The notes under the pieces are model-generated. The model made no database searches and was not told where the DNA came from. It saw only the letters and a list, made by a program, of their open reading frames with translations. 50,482 nt of DNA, taken from contig JAUILA010000032.1 of assembly GCA_030432655.1 (NCBI GenBank), positions 1 through 50,482 on the forward strand, read 5' to 3'. The stretch comes from Bacteroidia bacterium. GTDB lineage: Bacteria > Bacteroidota > Bacteroidia > Cytophagales > Cyclobacteriaceae. Shown here piece after piece: positions 35,157-42,465 of the stretch; the stretch's first letter is position 1, and each line of letters starts with the position of its first letter. The position numbers and the translations under genes are program-made.

Positions 35157-35951
35157 TTAATCCAGTGGTTTAATCTTAATATTTCTGAACCAGACCATAT
35201 TTCCATGATCCTGTAAAGCGATGTGTCCACTGGTAAATTTGCCAAAATCAGGCATTTCACTGAATTTACTGCCAGCCACCAGGTCTTTCCATTCCTGGCT
35301 GTTCATGTCTGTGGAGACCACAAGTTCGCCGTTTACCCATTGCTCGATATTCCCGTTGTTTGAAACGATCTTAATGGTGTTCCATTCTCCAACCGGATTC
35401 GTGGCATCTCCGCTGGCTTCAATCAGATCGTAGAGGTCACCGGCCCGGTGCTTTTCAATTTGTCCGTCCGGGTGACGATCGTCATCCAGGATTTGCATTT
35501 CCGGTCCTGTATGCCAGACATAGTCATAATCCCCTTCCTGTACGTGATAAATAACCCCGCTGTTTCCGCCTTCCGAGATCTTCCAGTCAATCATGAACTC
35601 ATAATTTTCATACGGCTGATCGGTTAAAATATCCCCTCCATCCGACGTTTGCCAGTCCTCCTTTTTCAGTGTGTCAAGATACAGGGTCCCGTCTTCCACC
35701 TTCCAGGCAGATCCAACTTCTCCGCCATTAAACTTTCTCCAGCCGTCCGTAGATTCGCCGTCAAATAAGAGCACCCATCCTTCCGCTTTTTCTTCATCTG
35801 TCAGTGTGTTCATAGCAGGTTCTTCGGTTTCGGTCATGGCGGTTTCTTCCATTCCGGCAGATTCATCACTGTCCGCCTCCTCGTTTTTTGGTGAGCATGA
35901 AGGGATCACGAATGATCCGGCAACAAGCATAACGAATAACTTCTTACGCAT
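35157..35951 (-). CDS. DUF1080 (3-keto-disaccharide hydrolase family) lipoprotein
   Basis: This 264-residue lipoprotein has the lipobox IPSC (Cys19) and an acidic, low-complexity spacer (about 23-48). It is followed by a concanavalin-like beta sandwich (about 55-262) with the family pattern GWVLLFDGESTDGWRKF, NYEFMIDWKISEGGNSGVIYHV, GPEMQILDD and GEWNTIKIVSNNGNIEQWVNG. Pfam names this domain the 3-keto-disaccharide hydrolase; members characterised elsewhere cleave or eliminate oxidised glycosides. It sits 12 bp after the TIM-barrel gene and 2 bp before the ThuA-PQQ gene, so all four minus-strand genes from 38193 form one unit with a shared theme of glycoside oxidation. Confidence 0.92.
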   Translation of the reverse strand: MRKKLFVMLVAGSFVIPSCSPKNEEADSDESAGMEETAMTETEEPAMNTLTDEEKAEGWVLLFDGESTDGWRKFNGGEVGSAWKVEDGTLYLDTLKKEDWQTSDGGDILTDQPYENYEFMIDWKISEGGNSGVIYHVQEGDYDYVWHTGPEMQILDDDRHPDGQIEKHRAGDLYDLIEASGDATNPVGEWNTIKIVSNNGNIEQWVNGELVVSTDMNSQEWKDLVAGSKFSEMPDFGKFTSGHIALQDHGNMVWFRNIKIKPLD

Positions 35952-35963
35952 TATTTCAATAGT

Positions 35964-37016
35964 TTAAATTCCAAGTATTTTCTTGTTCAGGTCTGCATCC
36001 GCGCCGGCTCCCGCGAAATCATCAAAGGCTTTTCCGGTGGATTCAATAATATGGGACGCAATGAAAGGGGCACCTTCCCTGGCTCCCTGGTCCGGACTTT
36101 TCAGTGCACATTCCCATTCCATAATCGCCCAGCCCTCAAAGCCGTACTGGGTGAGCTTACTGAAAATCGCGGAGAAATCGACCTGTCCGTCGCCTAATGA
36201 ACGAAAACGGCCGGGGCGATCGACCCATCCCTGATATCCTCCGTACACACCGCTTTTTCCGGTTGGATTAAACTCAGCGTCCTTCACATGGAACATCCTG
36301 ATCTTTTCGTGGTAAAAATCGATGTACTGAAGGTAATCAAGCTGTTGAAGGACAAAATGGCTCGGATCATATAGCAGGTTTACCCGCTTATGGTTTCCGG
36401 TAGCTTCCAGGAACTTCTCAAAGGTTACCCCATCGTGCAGGTCTTCGCCCGGGTGAACTTCATAACACACATCGACACCCTGATCCTCAAATGCATCAAG
36501 AATCGGTTTCCATCTTTTTGCCAGCTCTTTAAATCCATCTTCCACCAGCCCGGCAGGACGTTGTGGCCACGGGTACATGGTTGGCCATAATAAGGCGCCG
36601 GAGAATGTGGCATGAACATCAATTCCAAAATTGCGGCTTGCTTTGGCGGCCAGTTTTAATTGGTTAACGGCCCATTCGGTCCGTTTTTTGGGATTATTGT
36701 GACAGTCTTCAGGCGCAAATGCATCGAACATGGCATCGTACGCAGGATGGACAGCAACCAGCTGACCCTGGAGGTGGGTGGATAGTTCGGCGATAATTAC
36801 ACCGGCTTCATTCGCAATACCCTGTAATTCCTGGCAATAGTCCTTGCTTTCCGCAGCTTTCTCAAGATCAATACAACGGCTGTCCCAGGTAGGGATCTGC
36901 ACGCCCTTGTAGCCTAGGTCGGCCGACCATTTGCAAATATCTTTTAACGTATTAAACGGTGGATTATCATCCATGAATTGTGCCAGGAAGATTCCTGGTC
37001 CTTTGATCTTTGTCAT
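35964..37016 (-). CDS. Sugar phosphate isomerase/epimerase (AP endonuclease 2-type TIM barrel)
   Basis: This 350-residue cytoplasmic protein has no signal peptide. The xylose-isomerase-like TIM barrel carries four apparent metal ligands in order: Glu in CYEVHPGED, Asp in LLYDPSHF, His in MFHVKDAEF and Glu in IMEWECAL. The family catalyses isomerisation, epimerisation or, in YcjR-like members, C-1/C-2 changes on 3-keto sugars. Its place directly after a Gfo/Idh dehydrogenase (19 bp) and before DUF1080 (12 bp) makes a keto-sugar substrate the best guess. The exact reaction is not visible. Confidence 0.9.
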   Translation of the reverse strand: MTKIKGPGIFLAQFMDDNPPFNTLKDICKWSADLGYKGVQIPTWDSRCIDLEKAAESKDYCQELQGIANEAGVIIAELSTHLQGQLVAVHPAYDAMFDAFAPEDCHNNPKKRTEWAVNQLKLAAKASRNFGIDVHATFSGALLWPTMYPWPQRPAGLVEDGFKELAKRWKPILDAFEDQGVDVCYEVHPGEDLHDGVTFEKFLEATGNHKRVNLLYDPSHFVLQQLDYLQYIDFYHEKIRMFHVKDAEFNPTGKSGVYGGYQGWVDRPGRFRSLGDGQVDFSAIFSKLTQYGFEGWAIMEWECALKSPDQGAREGAPFIASHIIESTGKAFDDFAGAGADADLNKKILGI

Positions 37017-37035
37017 AATTAACGTTCGTTTTTTA

Positions 37036-38193
37036 CTAATCGAAATTTACCCAAACTGCTCCTTTTTCGGAGGATTCGACGACTTTTTCTATAAAATTCA
37101 TTCCCCTGACCCCATCTGTGACAGTCGGAACATCCAGAAGGTCCGGATCGGGAGCGGTATCAGTCATCCGCGCTTTTATCTGGTGGGCGAAATTTTTGTA
37201 CAAGTTGGCAAATGCTTCCAGGTATCCTTCCGGATGCCCGGCCGGTAAACGGAGATTTTTCATGGCCACCGGAGCAAGATCCCTGTCACCACCCGTACGA
37301 AGTGTCTGCATCGGCTTGCCCTGCCATTTAAGCAGCAATGTATTCGGGTCATAATGAGACCATTCTATTCCTCCTTTTTCACCATAAACACGGATTTTCA
37401 GATCATTCTCCTCTCCCGCCGCAATTTGAGAGGCAGTCAGCACGCCGGTAGCCCCATTATCAAACTCCAGCAATACTGCCCCGTCATCGTCTATCGGACG
37501 GCCGGGCACCACTATATTAAGCTGGGCACATAGCCGGGTGATTTGAAGACCCGTCATAAATTCAACCATATTCTCCGCATGCGTACCTATGTCGCCCATA
37601 CATCCGCTTTTACCACTTCTCGCCGGATCGGTCCTCCATTCTGCCTGTTTGTTGCCTGATTTTTCCTGGGGGAATGTCAGCCACCCCTGCGGGTATTCGA
37701 CATACACTTTACGGACCTTTCCAATATCCCCGTTGCTGATCATATGACGCGCCTGTTTCACCATGGGATACCCTGTATAAGTATGAGTGACTCCGAACAA
37801 GAGTCCCGATTTTTCCACCAGCTGCTGCAGGTCCTTTGCTTCTTCCAGGGTGAATGCCAGTGGCTTATCAATCATCACATGAAATCCGTGCTTTAGTGCC
37901 AGTGCAGCCGGATCATGGTGAACGTGATTCGGAGTAACGATCGCCACAAAATCCATCCGTACATCTTCCGGCAAGGCGGCCTCAGCAGTGATCATCTCCT
38001 CGTAACTACCATAGACGCGATCCTGATCTAGGTATAGCTGTTCCCCTGTTTTCTTTGATTTTTCCGCACTGCTGCTGAATGCTCCGCATACAAGTTCAAT
38101 TTCTCCATCCAGGTTGGCCGCCATACGATGTACTTCCCCGATGAAAGCATCCTTTGATCCGCCGACCATCCCCATTCGTATTTTTCGATTCAT
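37036..38193 (-). CDS. Gfo/Idh/MocA-family oxidoreductase
   Basis: This is an NAD(P)-dependent sugar or polyol dehydrogenase of 385 residues, predicted cytoplasmic. The N-terminal Rossmann fold (about 1-130) opens with [17 protein letters not shown], and the catalytic Lys lies in IDKPLAF (a variant of the usual EKP). The C-terminal alpha/beta domain (about 135-385) holds [13 protein letters not shown], whose His fits the active site. Glycoside 3-dehydrogenases belong to this family. It is the first gene of the oxidative locus and is divergent from the MFS transporter, so the 162 bp between them probably controls both. Confidence 0.93.
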   Translation of the reverse strand: MNRKIRMGMVGGSKDAFIGEVHRMAANLDGEIELVCGAFSSSAEKSKKTGEQLYLDQDRVYGSYEEMITAEAALPEDVRMDFVAIVTPNHVHHDPAALALKHGFHVMIDKPLAFTLEEAKDLQQLVEKSGLLFGVTHTYTGYPMVKQARHMISNGDIGKVRKVYVEYPQGWLTFPQEKSGNKQAEWRTDPARSGKSGCMGDIGTHAENMVEFMTGLQITRLCAQLNIVVPGRPIDDDGAVLLEFDNGATGVLTASQIAAGEENDLKIRVYGEKGGIEWSHYDPNTLLLKWQGKPMQTLRTGGDRDLAPVAMKNLRLPAGHPEGYLEAFANLYKNFAHQIKARMTDTAPDPDLLDVPTVTDGVRGMNFIEKVVESSEKGAVWVNFD

Positions 38194-38355
38194 AAGTGAA
38201 GGTTTGATTGAACGTTTAAATTAGGACAAATTTTTCAAACACTGCCGATTTTTCAACCGGTTATCAAATTCTGGATCAATCATGTTGTTAGATTACAAAA
38301 TTTGCAACATATTGTGTAAAATTTACATAATTTAATCTCCTCTAGCCACATACTT
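38194..38355. promoter_or_regulatory. Divergent control region with palindromic operator candidate
   Basis: This AT-rich region drives the Gfo/Idh operon (minus) and the MFS-SemiSWEET operon (plus). It contains TTGTGTAAAATTTACATAA (38312-38330), a near-perfect dyad centred on A38321 with only the third base pair from each end mismatched. Its core TGTAAA-A-TTTACA at 38315-38327 is exact. A second, weaker dyad ATGTTG-N17-CAACAT lies at 38282-38310. A LacI/GntR-type repressor binding sugar ligands is a reasonable guess, but no regulator gene is nearby. Confidence 0.4.
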
Positions 38356-39723
38356 ATGAACGTGACCGAAAATCGAAAACGACTTTTCCTGGCCAGCTGC
38401 CTGGCGCTTATTGTAACCTCCTTGTCCTTTGCTATCCGCGCAAAAATTGAGGGGGTTTTTGACACACAATACGGTCTCACCAAAGAAGCAATCGGATGGG
38501 CATTTGGTCCTGCTTTCTGGGGTTTTACCCTGGCCATGTTTATCGGGGGCCTGCTCATTGACCTTGTCAAAACCCGCACGGTTATCTGGTTTGCTTTCGT
38601 GATGCACCTGATAGGACTGGTCGTACTTATCCTCTCCAGGGATGCCACCACCCTGTTTATATCTAATGTCCTTATCGGGCTGGGTAATGGTAGTGTTGAA
38701 GCGGCCTGTAATCCGCTTATCGCCACCATGTTCCCGAATAATAAGACTAAAATGCTCAACCGCTTCCATGTTTGGTTTCCCGGCGGGATCGTAATCGGTG
38801 GTTTGCTTGCCTGGATACTTATGGACAATCTGGGACTGAGCTGGCAATTGCTTACAGGCCTGTTATTCATCCCACTGGCATTGTACGGATACCTGTTTTT
38901 CGGACAAAAGATTCCTGAGACCGAACGTGTTGTTACCGGTGTTTCCTATAAAGACATGCTGCGTAACGTGGCAGCACCGATCACCATAATCATCACTGTT
39001 CTTTTGATGATCCTCATTGCATCTGTCCAGTCCTGGAATCTTGATTTCTCAAACAATACCACCTGGATCGTCATGGGCGTCATATTGATTGGAATTATAG
39101 TGGAAGGACGAGTGATCAACAAGATCGCCCTCTTATTCCCCCTGATGTTTATCGCGATGTTCCTGACCTCGGCGACCGAACTTGGCACCAACCAATGGAT
39201 CAATGCCCTTCTGGAACGAAGCGGAATTAACCCGATGATCATCCTGGTCGTGATCACCGGACTGATGGCAGTTGGCCGGTTCTTTGCCGGACCACTCATT
39301 CACCGGCTGAATCCAGCAGGTGTTTTGCTGGGATCATCAATTATATCGGCACTCGGATTATATTCTCTGAGTGTGGCCGAAGGGCCGGTTCTCACCATGG
39401 GAGCAGCGATTATCTTTGCGATTGGTGTTTGTTATTTCTGGCCAACGATGCTGGGTGTTGTGGCGGAATATGTGCCCAAAAGTGGGGCCCTGGGTTTATC
39501 CATTATGGGAGGCGCCGGGATGGTGGCGACTTCGCTCATCCTTCCGATCATGGGGGCTTCCATCGATGAAGCAGGACCACAAATGACCTTGCGTTACATG
39601 ACGATTCTCCCGGTCATCCTGATCGGCATCTTCATTTTCCTTGTTATCTACCTGCGCAATAAGAACCCGTCACTACATGAAGATACGGATGAGGTTACGG
39701 AAGCATACCAGTCCGGAGAATAA
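38356..39723 (+). CDS. MFS sugar transporter
   Basis: This is a 455-residue secondary transporter of the inner membrane with 12 or more predicted helices. N-terminal features are GFTLAMFIGGLLID and the loop NGSVEAACNPLIATMFPNNKT, which resemble the fucose/glucose:H+ symporter branch of the MFS found in Bacteroidota; a stretch at about 205-255 holds an extra hydrophobic segment. The C-terminus is cytosolic and acidic (DTDEVTEAYQSGE). It is divergent from the Gfo/Idh operon and followed 6 bp later by a SemiSWEET, so it probably imports the sugar or glycoside used by that locus. Confidence 0.9.
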   Translation: MNVTENRKRLFLASCLALIVTSLSFAIRAKIEGVFDTQYGLTKEAIGWAFGPAFWGFTLAMFIGGLLIDLVKTRTVIWFAFVMHLIGLVVLILSRDATTLFISNVLIGLGNGSVEAACNPLIATMFPNNKTKMLNRFHVWFPGGIVIGGLLAWILMDNLGLSWQLLTGLLFIPLALYGYLFFGQKIPETERVVTGVSYKDMLRNVAAPITIIITVLLMILIASVQSWNLDFSNNTTWIVMGVILIGIIVEGRVINKIALLFPLMFIAMFLTSATELGTNQWINALLERSGINPMIILVVITGLMAVGRFFAGPLIHRLNPAGVLLGSSIISALGLYSLSVAEGPVLTMGAAIIFAIGVCYFWPTMLGVVAEYVPKSGALGLSIMGGAGMVATSLILPIMGASIDEAGPQMTLRYMTILPVILIGIFIFLVIYLRNKNPSLHEDTDEVTEAYQSGE

Positions 39724-39729
39724 TAGGAA

Positions 39730-39987
39730 ATGGAAGATTATACCCTGCTCGGGATTCTTGCAGGTTTACTGACGACTATCGCATTTCTGCCGCAGGTAAT
39801 CAAAACATGGAAATCAAAATCTGCCCGGGATATATCCCTGGGCATGTTTTTGATTTTCTGTACCGGCGTACTGCTCTGGCTTGCCTATGGTATTCTGATT
39901 GATGACCTGGCCATTATCCTGGCAAACGCCTTTACCCTCGTTCTTGCAGGGTCCATTCTGTACTTCAAGCTTAAGTATCCGGGCTGA
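39730..39987 (+). CDS. SemiSWEET sugar transporter (PQ-loop family)
   Basis: This 85-residue membrane protein has three helices (about 5-24, 37-57 and 61-80) and the PQ motif FLPQVIKTWKSKSARDIS (Pro21-Gln22). SemiSWEETs work as dimers and let sugars such as sucrose or glucose pass down their gradient. A GGAAATGGA context gives a weak ribosome site. It lies 6 bp after the MFS gene and is surely cotranscribed. Pairing an active importer with a passive sugar channel suggests two-way sugar flux, perhaps release of surplus product. Confidence 0.92.
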   Translation: MEDYTLLGILAGLLTTIAFLPQVIKTWKSKSARDISLGMFLIFCTGVLLWLAYGILIDDLAIILANAFTLVLAGSILYFKLKYPG

Positions 39988-40047
39988 AGGCTGAAAATCT
40001 CCCCGGTTGCTGCCGCAAAATGGAAAATTTAATTATCTTGGAATTTA

Positions 40048-40827
40048 ATGAGAATCTTAACTATTGCCCTTATCCTTTTGACATTCAGCACCTTGTCAAA
40101 AGCCCAGGATTGTACACCATGTGTTGGCGTTGACCAGCTACTGATCCTGTCCCCCACTGAAAAGTCTGATACCTTATCCAAGCTAATGTCCGGTACCACC
40201 ATCGGGTTGTATGTCCAGCTGGACAACGCTCAAATTGTCCGGGTGGATCATGACTTCACCAGGCTCCTTAGTTTTACTGATGATAAACGGATGGACCTGA
40301 TGAAAAAAGGCGCGCAGATTGAGCGAATTTTTGAAGCGGAAATGAAAAAAATGGATATCCTCATGACAGGGGGGATAAATGTGGACAATGCACGGATTAG
40401 TGAGGACGGCCATGCTGTCAGTGTCCCGATTCATACCATGGCGAAACCTACAAACGGAGCACAGACGCTGACCCTCGAAGGCCAGCTTGGCTTACGGATT
40501 AAAACCCCGGAAAGTGAGGAGATTCCTGTCAAAAATGTGCAGTTAAGTGACTCACAGACAACGATGATTGAATTGTCACAACTGACCATTGAAATTAGCC
40601 CGGAACGTACCGAAACGATTAACGAGACCACGGTTTACATATTCTCCTACTTTCCGGCCAATCAGATCATTGATATTCGCCAAAGTGCCAGCGGACTAAC
40701 CGATATTGATGTCAGGGAGAATGAATTTTTTACTACGAGCCTGAATCCCGCAGAGCTCATCGTGGAACTTCCGAATATTGAGCTGATGGAGGTGCCCTTT
40801 TCGCTCCATTTCGGACTTGGGTTATAA
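40048..40827 (+). CDS. Exported hypothetical protein
   Basis: This 259-residue protein has a cleavable signal peptide (ends near SKAQ, residue 19) and no lipobox. The mature N-terminus begins with CTPC, a CxxC pair right after the cleavage site, then a soluble beta-rich body. I recognise no family. Landmarks are LILSPTEKSDT, MKKMDILMTGGINVDNARI and a C-terminal strand-rich part ending HFGLGL, which resembles a beta-barrel closing strand but is too short to argue for one. The stop codon overlaps the convergent GH13 gene by 6 bp. It is 60 bp after the SemiSWEET and may belong to that operon. Confidence 0.7.
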   Translation: MRILTIALILLTFSTLSKAQDCTPCVGVDQLLILSPTEKSDTLSKLMSGTTIGLYVQLDNAQIVRVDHDFTRLLSFTDDKRMDLMKKGAQIERIFEAEMKKMDILMTGGINVDNARISEDGHAVSVPIHTMAKPTNGAQTLTLEGQLGLRIKTPESEEIPVKNVQLSDSQTTMIELSQLTIEISPERTETINETTVYIFSYFPANQIIDIRQSASGLTDIDVRENEFFTTSLNPAELIVELPNIELMEVPFSLHFGLGL

Positions 40828-42465
40828 TTTATAAATCCTTCCCTCCCAGGGCCTGAGTGTCGGGGAATCGGCACCCTGATAATTATATACGACCGGATTG
40901 GCGGACGGCTTATCCGGGATTTTCTCTTCAAAATCACTCATATTCAGGTAAATCCTGAAATGATCCGCGCTGTCTTTTCGCTCAAAAACAAACAATTCAG
41001 GGCTCTCGGTACTGATCACGTCAAAATCACCATATACCAGGGTAGAATGATCCTTCCTGAAAGCGATCATTCTCCTGTAAAAATTGAGAATACTCGCCGG
41101 ATCATTTTCCTGCTGACTCACATTAATCTCCCTGTAATTGGGATTTACTTTTAACCAGGGCTGGCCAGACGAAAACCCGGCATTACTAGCTGTATTCCAC
41201 TGCATCGGGGTTCTTGCGTTGTCCCTGCTTTGCCAGTGGATACTTCTTAATATTTCCTCAGGATCCTTCCCCGCTTCCCTGGCTTCTTTCCAGGCACCCA
41301 GGGTTTCCACATCCTGGTAATCGTCTATCGAGGGATACTTCACATTCGTCATCCCAATTTCATCCCCCTGGTATATATACACCGTCCCGCGCATGGTCAT
41401 GAGCAGCATAACCAGAAGTTTGGCAGATTCCACATGGTAGAGACTATCGTTACCAAACCTGGATACAATTCGCGAAAAATCATGATTTCCCAGAAAAATG
41501 CTGCCCCAGCCGCCATCTGCCAGTCGCGCGTCCCATTCTTCAAAGACCTCCTTAAAACGCTTCATATCATAGGGAACCGGGTCATATTTCCCATCCGGGC
41601 CATTGTCAATGAACATATGATCAAAGTGAAAAACCGTCTGCAATTCCTGCCGGTCTTCCCGCACATATAAGGGTGCGTTCTTCAAATCAATGCCTGGCCC
41701 CTCCCCGACAGTCATGACATCATAGTGACTCAGCACCTCACGGTACATTTCATGTAGGTATTCATGGATTCGCGGACCGTTTGCGTAAACCTCGCGAATA
41801 GTATCTCCAAATGACTGTTCTCTTACGTCCGGAAAATCAAGCTGCTTTGAAATAAGCGAAATGACATCCATCCGGAACCCATCCACCCCTTTATCGAACC
41901 AGAATTTCATTATATCATATATCTCACGGCGCACCTTTTCATTCTCCCAGTTTAGGTCAACCTGCTTGCTGGTAAAGAGATGGAGATAATATTCGCCTGT
42001 TGTTTCGTCGTACTGCCAGGCACTTCCTCCGAAAAAAGACCGCCAGTTGTTCGGAGGCCCCCCGTTCTTCCCGGGACGCCAGAAATAATAATCCCGGTAA
42101 GGATTATCGGTTGATTTGCGTGATTCCTGAAACCAGGTATGTTCATCCGAACTATGATTAGCCACCAGGTCCATAACCAGCTTCAACTTTCTGTGATGTA
42201 CCTCTTCAAGAAGGCGGTCAAAGTCTGCCATTGTCCCGAATTCATTCATGATATCACGATAATCACTGATATCATAGCCATTGTCATCATTTGGACTCTT
42301 GTAAACAGGGCAAACCCAGATAACATCTACACCAAGTGACTGAATATGATCCAGTCGTTCAATAATTCCAGGCAGGTCTCCGATCCCGTCCCCGTTCGAA
42401 TCGTTAAAACTCCGGGGGTAGATCTGGTAAACCACCGCTTCTTTCCACCAGGTTCTATTCATCAT
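40822..42465 (-). CDS. GH13 alpha-glucosidase, oligo-1,6-glucosidase type
   Basis: This cytoplasmic alpha-glucosidase of 547 residues is full length for GH13 subfamily 31. It starts WWKEAVVYQIYPRSFNDSNGDG. The triad is Asp200 (GFRMDV), Glu255 (TVGEGP) and Asp329 (GNHDFS), almost the same numbering as Bacillus oligo-1,6-glucosidase. The residue after the nucleophile is Val201, which in this family goes with alpha-1,6 preference (isomaltose type), whereas Thr or Ala favours maltose or sucrose. Trehalose-6-phosphate hydrolase is a close alternative. It is the last gene of the minus operon and overlaps the amylosucrase-like gene by 11 bp. Confidence 0.93.
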   Translation of the reverse strand: MMNRTWWKEAVVYQIYPRSFNDSNGDGIGDLPGIIERLDHIQSLGVDVIWVCPVYKSPNDDNGYDISDYRDIMNEFGTMADFDRLLEEVHHRKLKLVMDLVANHSSDEHTWFQESRKSTDNPYRDYYFWRPGKNGGPPNNWRSFFGGSAWQYDETTGEYYLHLFTSKQVDLNWENEKVRREIYDIMKFWFDKGVDGFRMDVISLISKQLDFPDVREQSFGDTIREVYANGPRIHEYLHEMYREVLSHYDVMTVGEGPGIDLKNAPLYVREDRQELQTVFHFDHMFIDNGPDGKYDPVPYDMKRFKEVFEEWDARLADGGWGSIFLGNHDFSRIVSRFGNDSLYHVESAKLLVMLLMTMRGTVYIYQGDEIGMTNVKYPSIDDYQDVETLGAWKEAREAGKDPEEILRSIHWQSRDNARTPMQWNTASNAGFSSGQPWLKVNPNYREINVSQQENDPASILNFYRRMIAFRKDHSTLVYGDFDVISTESPELFVFERKDSADHFRIYLNMSDFEEKIPDKPSANPVVYNYQGADSPTLRPWEGRIYKL

